Assembly: GCA_018389105.1 (NCBI GenBank)
Contig: JACATO010000648.1
Location: forward strand, 1,860,001 to 1,924,000
Length of the DNA stretch: 64,000 bases
Direction of reading: 5' to 3'
Origin: Nautilus pompilius
Taxonomy: Eukaryota > Mollusca > Cephalopoda > Nautilida > Nautilidae
The notes below the pieces were generated by a model that saw nothing but the letters and a program-made list of their open reading frames with translations, was not told where the DNA came from and did no database searches. Below are positions 50,561 through 62,318 of the stretch, piece after piece. The first letter of the stretch is position 1, and each line of letters opens with the position of its first letter. Position numbers and translations under genes: made by a program.

Positions 50561-51886
50561 ATAATTTCTAGTAAGTAGTTTCTGTAGTAGGAATGCAGTT
50601 GATGTGTACATCCTGTTCTCCTCTGGTTAGATTAGAAAACTAAGTCACAAGCAGCCTTGAAGAAGACTAATACTAAATGAGGTGTTTTGTAGATTGTGTT
50701 GTATTTAGACACAATGTGGTTATCTCATTATCCTATACATCAAAATCTTTAAGCATTTCTAAGCAAGCAGTAAACCAAGTCATATTATTCTTTTGACCAA
50801 ATGTTAAATGAGATCAATCTGAGTATAGAGGACAAGACGCAGAATGACTCTTTTAATTTAAAATTCCATGTTGTAGGCCTGAAAGTAAAGAGTCAAATTA
50901 GGAAACTCTCATCTCCGTACAATGCTGAATTTTATCCCTATTTGAGGACCTGCCCCTTTTGGGTAAAAAGTGTTTGAGGAATATATAGTACAAAGAGAAT
51001 CTTGCAAGATCACTCTTCTGGCGAACAAAACAAAAGTGGCCAATCCTAAAAGACAAGTAGTGTATCAGTAAAGACAATTAGCAACAACCTCTAGAGGTTG
51101 TCATAAGGACTACACTGTATGCATAAAGTGGACTGATTCACATAATCACAGTGTTATCAAATACCACACAAAATTTACATTAATCATTTGCACAAAAATG
51201 TACAAAATAAAATCTATCTCTCTCACTGAAAAGTCTATTATTCTCATCACAATAATAGAAACTGTTGTTATTATGAATTATTAATTAATCTTATTTTTAC
51301 TGCATTAATCACCCCAAAAAGTCGATTTTAGCTCTAATCCAACTACCAGTTAAATTAAATATCAAATAAACAAAAATAAAAAAAGATAAATTGATTTTAA
51401 TAATTTGAAAAATCTTGCAAAAAAACAAAAAAAAAAAAAAAACCAGTAAGCAAAGGGTTAACTGCCATGCTTGAGAAATACAATAATTCTGGACATCTGA
51501 TATAGCAAGTTCTCTTGTTAGCATCACCAGTACAAAGCATTTAATGGAAACAAAACACACGTCTTCTGCAACCATGGAGCACATTCCATATTTTGATAAA
51601 TATCTACTATCCATGCCCAAATGTCAATTACTTTCATTACTGCCATTTTCTTTTTCATTATAATTCGCAAGTATCTGCAATGTCCACACCACTTAATCTA
51701 TTACAGTTGGATAAAGTTGCTATTCTTGTGGATAACAAAATTTCATGAATGAAAATGTGATAAGGGGAAAAGAGGTAAAGCTGTACATCTTCAAAGATAA
51801 ACTATGTTACAATACATTATACTTGATCTTTTCACATATCATATGGTGATTGTAAAAAGGCACAATTTCTTTATTCTAAGCTTTTA

Positions 51887-51931
<45 letters not shown>

Positions 51932-52922
51932 TAATAATAATAATAATAAGTATTTACATTTTAACAAATTAAAGACAATAAATGAAAATGAATTCAAATG
52001 TGTTCAAGGTGCTCCTAATGGAACAGTTTCCTGCTATCTTTCTTTGCCCATCATTCATAGGACCCTTAGATAGACTAGCAGTAAGGGCCATCAGCTTAGC
52101 TAGGCACTCTCTTATTAAGAAATTCTGCCATAGCCAACTTGATGCTTTTTTTCAGAACTTTCAGTCAGGCATTTTTATGCTGCTTCATACTGTGTAGATA
52201 AGAAACCAATGGTTTTCAGTGTTTTCTGGCACCTACTTCTAATAGAAAGAAAAACAAAAACTTTACATTCTTTTACCTTAATTTCTTGGCACAAGTCTTC
52301 ATACTTTGTCTCTTTTCTTTCGTTTTCCTATTTTATTGTCTTCTCGTGGAACTGTAAAGAAAAACTGCCTTGTCTTCTTTGACCGGATTGATGATATCAG
52401 GTCTCAGGCTTGTTATATCCATATCTCAAAGGAATACTAATTTTTGTCCAACCAATCAAAAGTATAAATGTTTTGACTATAGTATTCGATGAGCTAAAAT
52501 TCATCTTTGAACTCCCTGACCACTTGGACAAGATTTGTTTGCTGTCAGTAATTAACGAAATTTGTGCATAGACAACTTTGTAATCTGGACAGGATATCTG
52601 TATGGTAATATAAAAGGTATATTTAAAGGACTAGCCCATTATATACAAACAGAACATACGAAAATAAGAATTCAGTGGTAGCTAAACTACTTTCAAAGTA
52701 CTCATATAGATATGTACATATCCTACTGCTCTGATTTAAAAATTCAAGAAGCTGAATTCTCGCTGAAAAGTCACCTAAAGACAAAAGTTTATCCACGAAA
52801 TACATTTTTCAAAAGGAAACTGGAGTATTTTGCTTAATGAATGTGGATGAAAATCAAAATAACTTGAATACTCAGGTGAGGAGGGGGGAACCAAACAACA
52901 AACCAAACTCCCCTAAATGGGA
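50561..52922. other. AT-rich non-coding stretch
   Basis: No gene is recognised. An (AAT)n run is listed separately. Confidence 0.6.
51888..51949. repeat. (AAT)n microsatellite
   Basis: About twenty AAT units with one unit shortened to AT. Confidence 0.95.
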
Positions 52923-53245
52923 AAAACTTAAATTCCTATACACATACACTGTAAATATATTTCTCTTTCTGAGAAGTAAGTTAATGAGTAAAATGCATGA
53001 ATAAGTTTATTAATATTATTATAACATTTAAAACTTAAATTCCTATACACATACACTGTAAATATATTTTTCTTTCTGAGAAGTAAGTTAATGAGTAAAC
53101 TGCATGAATAAGTTTATTAATATTATTATAACATTTAAAACTTAAATTCCTATACACATACACTGTAAATATATTTTTCTTTCTGAGAAGTAAGTTAATG
53201 AGTAAACTGCATGAATAAGTTTATTAATATTATTATAACATTTAA
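52923..53245. repeat. 107-bp tandem repeat, three copies
   Basis: The marker CTTAAATTCCTATACACATA recurs at 52927, 53034 and 53141, exactly 107 bases apart. The three units are almost identical. Unit 1 differs from units 2 and 3 at a few sites (TTCTCTTTCT against TTTTCTTTCT, AAAATGCATG against AAACTGCATG), so units 2 and 3 arose from the more recent duplication. Confidence 0.97.
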
Positions 53246-53836
53246 GTTTCAAAATAAATAATTGGCACCACCAATACATTATTTTGAAAACCAAAAATAA
53301 AATAAAAAATTTCCTTTCCCCCCCTCGTTGTTATATAGAAATTATTTCCCCCTAACTTCTTTTTTTCTCTTTGAGGGGTGAGAAGTTCCAACAGATTATT
53401 AACCATCCTGGCCGGATGTAGCGGCTTGTGTGAGTTTTAACCTCGTGAGATTATTGCCGTCTGCTAATGTACAAATAAAAGGAAAAAAAAGACGAAACAA
53501 TTAATGATGAAGAAAGAAAAATTAAATTAATAAAGTTATAAATGCTGCAAAAAAAAAATTTAAAAAAGGGAATTTGCCATTTAATCAGCAATAAAATATG
53601 GCAGCCAAGATGTCGTGATGGGATTCTGCTATAAAGAAAACAAACAAAAAAAAAATGAAGGAAGTGTGCCCAAACCAAATAGGATAATTCCTGAAAAAGC
53701 ACGACAATTCAGTTAAGTAATTAATGCAGATAGAAAATTTCTATCAGGATTTTTATTCAATGATCAAATACTTTAAAATCATCAATAATAAACAAAATTT
53801 AGCAGAACGTCCTTGACATTGCGAACTTACAAATCA

Positions 53837-53869
53837 TTATATATATATATATATATTTTTTTTTTTTTT
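53837..53869. repeat. (AT)n followed by poly-T
   Basis: A simple sequence, sometimes the tail of a retroposon, but no body was identified. Confidence 0.9.
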
Positions 53870-54596
53870 GTTAAAAAAATTAGTTTTGTTGTTTCTGTAT
53901 TTATTTAGATAAATCTTCTGTTAAAATATATTAAAAAAATAAATATTATGTTAATATCTAGATTTACCACATTTTTAAAACAAATAGCTATTAAAAAAGG
54001 ATCAGAAAATGAAAATTCTAAATTATGCTACTGCCAAGATCATGTTAAGTACTGTAAAAAAAAGGGGGGGGATTCATATGCAAATAATAAAAGTTAGAAA
54101 GGCAAATTTACTTGGTTAAAAAAGAACCATGTAAATGCTTTGGTAGGGTTAAATGTGAACAGATTTAAGTGCATAATCCTTTATTACACCATTAAGACTT
54201 GCGTATCTGTTTAATGTCAATCAACTCTTGACAAGATAATCCCTTTACAATCCTCCATGGTGGAAAGTGGAGAGAAAGGGGGCAACAGTGCAGATGGCCA
54301 GTTTAAGAAAAAAGTGTCAAATCAGAATAACTATAGTTTGAATAAAACCCAATTTCAAATTCTAGTTTTCATCAAAAGCCAAGATAGATTACAAGAATAT
54401 TTTATTTTCATCCTTAGTTACTATAAGTAAAATCCGGATTTGCAAAGAAAGGGTTAAACATTTTTTTCTTGTTCTTCTGAAACATCTTGTGTATAATTTA
54501 TGCAAATAATATTCAAAGTTAAAAAGCACACAAAGAGGTCATTAACAAGATAATTTCCACCCTCCCCTGACTAAAGCAGTCTCCTCTCTTAGCTTG

Positions 54597-54620
54597 GGGA
54601 GGAGGAGGAGGAGGAGGAGA
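54597..54620. repeat. (GGA)n microsatellite
   Basis: It is a trinucleotide purine run. Confidence 0.93.
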
Positions 54621-55859
54621 AAAGAAATAAATGAAATTATAGTTGGCATGTGGCACATGACCACCAGTCATCAACAGAAACTTGGTTAATCAGACTCCTC
54701 TTATTATGTCAACACTCTTCCCTGGGGGACATCGACTAATTCTGACCAGAAACAACAGGAGTCTGGGGAATGGCAAGAGATGGTTGTTGCTATGACTCAG
54801 CAGACAGGGCCTCAGACAGCTGGACGGATGGACAGACAGACAGACCAACCTGGACAGGAAAAATCCCTGAAAGGAAGGAAGAAAAAAAAAAAAAAAAAAA
54901 CAAACCCAAAAGAAGGACAGCACAGTCTGAGGCAGTATGCAATGAACGGGCAACTTGACCATCGCTTTACATCTTCCTACCCTCCAATCAATACATCATC
55001 TCACATCTGCACTTCTTAGTCAAGATCACATCTATCTGAAATATCTGAAGGGAAAAACAGACCCACCAGATTTAGAAACAGTTACTGTATTTTGTTTGAT
55101 ACCATTTAAAGGTGAAATAATGTTGTCTTGATAAACACTAACTTTGCATGTAACAATTCCATTACTTTTCAGTTATCAACGTTTATCCAAAAAAAGAGCA
55201 ACACTTTCATTTTTGCACCATAAAATACATCCAAATAGAAATATTCCATTTTCAGTGATTTAAGAGGAACATACAGTCAAGTGTACAATCATTAATCAAC
55301 AAGTTTATGTTCGCACCATTAAAGAAATCTGCTATGTCGTAGAAGCTTTGTCACAAGTCTGATCTGCTTGCAGTTGGTACATTTCACTTTTTTAAAAAAA
55401 TCAGCACAGCACAATCTTCAAAATCTGTACCAACAGTGTTCCAATACTCCCATGGTCTCCATTGCTAATGAATAAACCACCAATGGTATGGGACTGCTGT
55501 TTTTTGTTTTAACATAAAACTATACTGCAACTTCACTCCTACAATGAATATGCCAGATAACTCTAGTTCCCACAGCAGAATAAACAGAGAACCTGCTTTT
55601 GACTCTTCTAAGCTCACCTAACAAGCACTAAGAAAAACCTCCACAAAGAGAAGGAAAAACTCTTGCTCAAAATCTTACATAAATATTATGATGCAATTGT
55701 CATTGTGTAGTACGCCAGTCTCTACAAGAAAGACAACCTTGGAGCATAAGCATAATGCCATGGTTGTCCGCCCAAAGAGCATTGCCTACCCTGTGCCACA
55801 AAAACAACCAGCACTTCTAACTTTGGCAGGGAAATCCCTTTTTAGATGTGTGATGAAAT

Positions 55860-56015
55860 CTGAGAGGGCCAGAGAAACCCCACACAACCAGCTAGTGAAG
55901 AACAGCAAGGAAAGAAAATCCATGCCAGTGAGGTACACCAAACTGAGCTGGCCATGACAAGAAAATTAACTCAGCCCCTTAGTAGTCCGGTAGTTTAACC
56001 ATTTGAACTTCTATA
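55860..56015 (-). repeat. tRNA-derived SINE with shared core domain (copy 5, minus strand)
   Basis: On the minus strand AAATGGTTAAACTACCGGAC (A-box region, about 55990-56010) precedes a weak B box. Then comes the best-preserved core, CCAGCTCAGTTTGGTGTACC (55932-55951), with TGGCATGG next and CTAGCTGGTTGTGTGGGG as tail. The element may extend down to about 55700. An 89-codon plus-strand frame here is an artefact of the repeat. Confidence 0.72.
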
Positions 56016-59000
56016 CACCCCTTCGATGCAGTAAATAAATTTTAAAAAGCTTTTTTCTTAAATGTGTTCAAGGCCAGCCACATCTGGTAAAAAGTTAACT
56101 GAAGTTGCTGTTTTTGAATTCATCACAATTTTTTCTTTTCTGAAATAACTATTACACATCAAGAAAACAATATAACGAAGATCATAAGTGGAGAAAAAAA
56201 TTAAAATCAGTATCAAAGAAACAAAATTAAAGTGATATGCCCAAATACAGATTATTTTCCTCATTCACGTTTGCATTTTATAGTGATTCTACCTCTTACA
56301 CAACCTAAAGATTAGCCAAGCAATGATTGAAAATTTCCTATTACCTCAAACAAACTTCACTTGATACCTAAGCAATGCCCAGCCAGCAGCTTTTTTCTGC
56401 ATAGCCAATTGGTAGTGTTGTATCCTACTATCACCACTAGGGTAACTGTGGTAAGTATCTGCAGTAGATTTAGTAACCAGGATGGTATCATCTTACTTCT
56501 CTGTACAATACCAGATATTCTCCTCTCCTTAGCTTGTAAGGTTTTTTTTTTGGTTTTTTTTTTAGAAATTATTTTTAAGATGATATACAAACATATGAGA
56601 TAAAAAGGGGTTCCAAAATATTGCACACCAAGTGTTTTGGCTAGGTTTTTAGTTGGTACCCATCTAGAAGTATTCTGTTTAGCAATTACTAGCATATCAG
56701 CCCCACCAACTCTATTCAACTTGCCAAAAGAATTATACGCTTCATTTGCTATTTTTAAGGGTGCAATGAGATAAGAAAAGAATTGCAAGTAGAAACCACT
56801 TAAATGCAGACGTACGTACACTTACTGTGCATTAGCTTGAGAAATCTGTAGACAATGATTGTTAATGAATAGAAGGTGACATTAAATCAAAGTTTATACA
56901 TAATCAGAATTTGAAATGCTACTTATCCATCAAGGGAAAAAGCAACGTGAGCTTTGGCTATTTTAACAGAGTTTCTGGAATTCTCCATGAACAAGCTTCC
57001 TCTCCAGATGTGACCTTCTGATGACCTTTTGCTGCTTTCTTTTGTCAAATGAGGACGTCTCACAGCAGATTTCCATTCTGGACAGGGAAGCAAAGGCTGA
57101 TTGCACAGGAGTTTGAGTGAGAAGGAAGCCGCAATGAGTGGAATCTTTAGATCTTAAGAAATCATAAAGGGAAAGCTGGGAATTCAAATTGAAAAGTGAA
57201 GCAGATATGGGAAAAAAATTTTAAGTAAGTGCAACTGGCTGAAGAATAACTGCCTGAGAAGAATAAAGGAATCTTGGAATTAACATCCATGCCAAGTGCT
57301 GCCTGAAGCTGAGAAACGTTTTAGACTTCACTCTGTTGGTGATGAGAAATGTGTGTAAGGGGGAATGGAGAGGGGGGAAAAGAGAAAGAAAGAAAGCGAG
57401 TGAGAGCATTACTACATGAAGTTGGATAAAGAGGCAACAAATCTAAGACTGATACCAAAGAATTGGAAATTACTTTGGAACTCAGTTAAAGAATTAACAC
57501 TAACAAAAGATTTATTATTTATGTCAAATAAGAAGAAAAACAAAAAACAGTCATTTTCCTGGAGAATCGCCATCAATTACCTTATTACCAGGGCACAGAC
57601 ATCTCATAAAACTACAGTTAAATACATTTGGGATAAATTACAGAACCCACTTTTTCTTTTCTTTAACCAATTCTAGGTTTGCAACTCTGGTGACAAAGCA
57701 AGAAGCACACCTGGCAGAAATTATTTCACAGAAGCAGCAAAAATAACCAACTAAAAAAAGAGAGAATAATTTGATCTGCTAAAGCAAAGTTCACTATGAT
57801 CAAATCATAACTGAAATTGTTTCAATAAAATTATTAAAAGAAAATAAAGGAAAAATGTCACAAAAGGTATTTAGAAATTCAGAAAAACCAAAGTTTTGTA
57901 GGTTTATAATAAGGAAGAAAAATCTTCTGATAAACCATTTACTTATTTATTTAATTACAAGAAATTATGTTTTCTCTAAACCACCTTTTGGAAAATGTAT
58001 CTAAATACTTCGTGTAAAACACTTTGTAGATAGACTTTCAAAATTATTTTTTTTTAAAAAAAAAAAAGGATAATTTCCCATTTACATAATAAAGAAAATT
58101 TCCCTTTCAGTTTAAAAAATGGAAAAAAGCAAAAACAACAAAGCAACTTGGGAAAACAATGGCCAATTTAAAAAAAAAAAAATCTCCAACCACATAGACA
58201 CAGAGGATACAAAGAAGCTCTGTGCTTAAACAATTTTTAAAAAAATTTGCAACAAGGAAAACACATTGGATAGAAGAGTTTTACTGGGAAGAGACATAGA
58301 AAATGATGCTTTATAGTTTGGAGAAAGCTTAAAACATATCAGGTTCTTAAATTTTATTTTTAACAAAATGTTTGTTATTATGTTCTGACATGCTTATGAT
58401 TTAACCACTTAATGGAAAAATGTAGCTATTTAAAATATTCATGAAATTTTTTTTGGCACAAGCAGGCTTATGGACTTGAACACTAGTAGAATTTCACATC
58501 TCGGGTTTGCATTTTTAAAACATAAAAAGCTCTGAAATAATAGAGTAAAGTTTTCAATTAAAACTAATATCAAATATATAAGTGAATATACATATGGTGA
58601 AAATTTTCGAAATTAAGAAATCTATTTTTCATCATAAGGAAAAGATTAAAGTTTCAGCTTTTATTAATTAAAGGCTCAACAAATAAAATGATCACCAATA
58701 AAAGTTTTAAAATGCTGAATACAATACGTGATATGTCTGCCTTCAATTAGCATAGTCCACTGTAAGTCTTTACACACAACAGAAAGATTTGAATGGCCTC
58801 AGCATTGTGTCCTGGGCCTTGAATTATAGGCACCTGATGGGATTAAGTCTACACATGTAGTGAATAAAATCATTTTTGAATTTGCTTACATGTGTAAATG
58901 TCAAAATGGTTGGTTATTAATTTCATTTTTGCAATATCAGTAACTGCCAGTGATGATATTCCACTCAATTACAGCTCTGTTGCTAAATGTTTTCTAAAAA

Positions 59001-59439
59001 AGCCATGCTGATACTTTAGTCAATTTGTAGCTATGCCCTCTACCATTTCTAACTGTAGATGGCCAAAAGAATTTGTTCTGTCTACAAAACTCCCAAACCC
59101 TTAATCATTAAAAAAAAAAAAAAACTTTATCAGATCTTTTATTAAATACCCAGATAAGGATGAAATGATCCTAGTGATGTATTATTTACAGACATCAGGA
59201 ATTAGTTCAGAATTTTCCAATTACCTTATTAGTAACAGTAGTATTAAATAATAATGGTTGCTTTTCTTAACTAAAGATGGCTGTTCACCTTTTACACATT
59301 AACACACCTGTTTGCAGTGCAAGAGCTTATGCCCATGCAACAACACTGTTTCAGGGATCTTTTCCTTCTGCTATTATTAGGTTCAGTCTGGGAAGAACTA
59401 CTCTTGTTTGCAATTTTATTATTGTTGCATTGGGCACCT
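56016..59439. other. AT-rich non-coding stretch
   Basis: Many A and T runs, including a T-run/A-run palindrome at about 58047-58067. No gene is recognised. Confidence 0.6.
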
Positions 59440-59570
59440 CTGTTTTTTTTTTTTGAGTGTTCAAGTGACTCAAGCTGCTTTGAATCTGTGACCTTTTGGT
59501 TGCTAGCCTTCTGGGAATGATTATCTGACCAATGCTTTATTTTACTGCACCACTCTAGAATTTTTAGAAA
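59440..59570 (-). repeat. Possible tRNA-derived SINE (minus strand)
   Basis: On the minus strand GTGGTGCAGTAAAATAAAGC could be an A-box region and GGTCACAGATTCAAAGC a B box, followed by a poly-A-like stretch. The core is not evident. Weak. Confidence 0.4.
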
Positions 59571-60332
59571 TTTGACATAATTCTAAATGGTTAAAAAAAC
59601 GGAAACATTCTGGAGGATCATTTGAGAACCCTTTTTGAGATATGCACTCTATGACACGCTGAAGGTGAGGACAAACAAACAACTTTCCTAATAATACTGA
59701 AAAAAAGTTTTGGTTTTGTTTAGTAGTTTATTCTTAAAATAAATCAAGGTACATTTTAAATCCATTTCTTATTTAACATCAACTTAATCCAACTAAACCG
59801 CAGCTTGTTTTCCAAAGACTGTAGCTTTTATTTCAGCGAAGAAGGGACCAAACAAAGATTAAACTCCATTTCTGAGGTAAAGATTACTAAATTACAGACC
59901 ACCTGCTACCTCAGATACTACACAGGAATAGATAGATAACTAACACTTAAAAAAATAGCTTCAGTAGGAAGCAATCTGGCTACACTACATGCACATTTCT
60001 AATCTGCACATCACAGAACTTTCTTAGTAAATGAAACTTTCCAAACTAGATTTCAGTCCATCTGGCTCTTCAAAAAAACAGGAACCTAAACAGTAAAACA
60101 TAAGTTCTATGGTGGTAGATGAGCTGGGGTTTCAAAACTCCAATGAGACACTTACCTGCAGTTCAGTGATACAAAGCAGAAAGGAGTTTAGGACCACTTG
60201 GCATTACATTTGAAGATGACTCATCCAATGGACTAAGTTAGATAAAACCTGCTGGCAGGGAAAGTCAGTCACACATGGTTTTAGTCACCTGTAGCCTTGG
60301 ACTACCCATCATACTCACTCTTCAGAGCAGAC

Positions 60333-60526
60333 AGAGAGAGAGAGAGATGAGAGAGGAGAGAGAGAGGAGAGGAGAGATGGAGAGAGAGGAGAGAGAGAGG
60401 AGAGAGATGGAGAGAGAGGAGAGAGAGGAGAGAGAGAGAGAGGAGAGAGGAGAGAGAGAGATGGAGAGATGAGAGAGAGAGAGGAGAGGAGAGAGAGAGA
60501 GATGGAGAGGAGAGAGAGATGGAGAG

Positions 60527-60558
<32 letters not shown>

Positions 60559-60573
60559 GAGAGAGAGAGAGAG
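60333..60573 (+). repeat. (GA)n array rich in GGA breaks
   Basis: A pure purine strand of GAGAGAGGA variants with GATGGA interruptions. It is not coding. Confidence 0.97.
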
Positions 60574-61818
60574 CTGAAAGTCAATTTCAAAATTTGTTTA
60601 TTTTGTCTACTTAATCCAAAAGAACTTTAGGAAATGGCTAACTACAATCTTGTAAGAAATTTTTTTTAAAAAAAAGGGGGGGAAAGGAAATAAATATCCA
60701 TTATATTTTCGAAGAGTTTCGACCATGCAAGTGACCAAGGCCGTCTCACTTGAATTATTTTGACTGAATGAAAACCAACAGATCTGTCGGTTGTTCTGTT
60801 AAAAAAAAAAAACAAAAAAAAACATTAAAAAATGCCAACAAAAGCATTTAAAAAGATAAAATAAACCCCTGGAACCGTTAATTAACACCCACCTTTCGAT
60901 ATGGAACCATGTCTAACATGGGAAAAAAATATAATAATAAAATCAACACGCACACATGGGCCAAAAAAAAGAGAAAAGCTGGCAGGGACTTGGTAATTAC
61001 TATCATCGTTGCCGTCTGGTGAAATATTAATCATGCAGAGTTCTGACATGTGTTTCATTCACTCAGGAGACATTTCTGGGAAAATGTCCCCCCACCTTTT
61101 TTTTTTATAATTATGATGATTACTGTTTTTTCCCTTTATTATTTTTTGTTGTTGTTGTTTCCTAGAATTTCTAAATTAAAAAACAAAAAAAACAACAACA
61201 ACCCTTTGAGATGACTGCATCCATTATCTACTCGTTTAGGGATTTAAGAGAAAAGGGAAAAACTCATTTGAAATCGATGTTTAGCTTTAATTATGATTTA
61301 GATCCATCCAATGTATTTTTTTAATGAACTGATTGTGTTACACTGAACAATTAGACTAAGTAGACTACACCATATGTTCATCGCCAATGCTGCGAACACC
61401 TCTCCCTAAAACTAAAAATCCAGCTAACTGCAGTCATAAGCTCTGTCCCCTTGCCAAGCTGAGGGCTTAAAATAACAAATAGTGGAGACCTATCTACCCA
61501 TTCTTTACTTTGTATTATTTAAAATGTCTTAACTGGATTCTAACATCATTCCCCCCCCTTTTCCCTTTTTTTCTCTTAACAAAAACCAAGCTTCCTAGTT
61601 TGTTGTTGTTTTTTTTTCCATTATCACTCAGAAAGAACATTTACCGCTCCCTTCATACTATTGTTTTAGTGGAAAAAAACAAACAGAAATCCAACCGAGA
61701 GAGGCCCTCTTCCAAACTTCAAACATCCCGAGTAGAAACACTAAGTCTGCGCTACGTCTCTAAATGAGGGATAAACAAACCTTTATGGTACAAGAAAGAT
61801 GTACAGTGTAACTTAACA
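60574..61818. other. Non-coding stretch with complex unique patches
   Basis: About 60715-60800, 60980-61080 and 61210-61480 are less repetitive and contain homeodomain-like words (GGTAATTAC, AATATTAATCATGC, CTTTAATTATG). They could be conserved non-coding elements or fragments of a transcript; no frame is convincing. Confidence 0.25.
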
Positions 61819-61914
61819 GAGAGAGAGAGAGAGATGATGATGAGAGAGATGGAGAGAGAGAGAGAGAGAGAGATGATGATGAGAGAGATGGAGAGAGAGA
61901 GAGAGAGAGAGATG

Positions 61915-61951
<37 letters not shown>

Positions 61952-62318
61952 GATGAGAGAGAGAGATGGAGAGAGAGAGAGAGAGATGATGATGAAAGAG
62001 AGAGAGAGAGAGAGAGAGATGATGATGAGAGAGAGAGATGGAGAGAGAGAGAGAGATGATGATGAGAGAGAGAGATGGAGAGAGAGAGATGATGATGAAA
62101 GAGAGATGGAGAGAGAGAGAGAGATGATGATGAGAGAGAGATGGAGAGAGAGAGAGATGGAGAGAGAGAGAGAGAGAGATGATGAGAGAAGAGAGAGAGA
62201 TGATGATGATGAGAGAGAGAGATGGAGAGAGAGAGAGAAAAGAGGCTGATGATGGCGAGAGAGAGATGGAGACACGAGAGAGAGAGAGATGATGATGAGA
62301 GAGAGAGATGGAGAGAGA
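61819..62318 (+). repeat. (GA)n/GATGATGA minisatellite
   Basis: About a dozen irregular units of roughly 30-55 bases, each a GA run plus GATGATGA and often GATGGA. The array is almost entirely purine-T, with open frames in both directions that are not genes. Confidence 0.97.

Larger units (their letters stand above)
53246..55690. other. AT-rich non-coding stretch with simple repeats
   Basis: It contains an (AT)n run with poly-T (53837-53869), (GGA)n (54597-54620) and a poly-A run (about 54878-54900). No gene is recognised. Confidence 0.55.

Noticed and set aside
52923-53245. CRISPR-like array
   Set aside because: The repeats are directly abutting 107-bp units with no unique spacers, in a eukaryotic genome; it is an ordinary tandem duplication.
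55688-55957. 89-codon plus-strand frame
   Set aside because: It overlaps a minus-strand SINE and its tail; it is not a gene.
60275-60590. Arg-Glu and Ser-Leu frames
   Set aside because: Simple-repeat artefacts of the 60333-60573 array.
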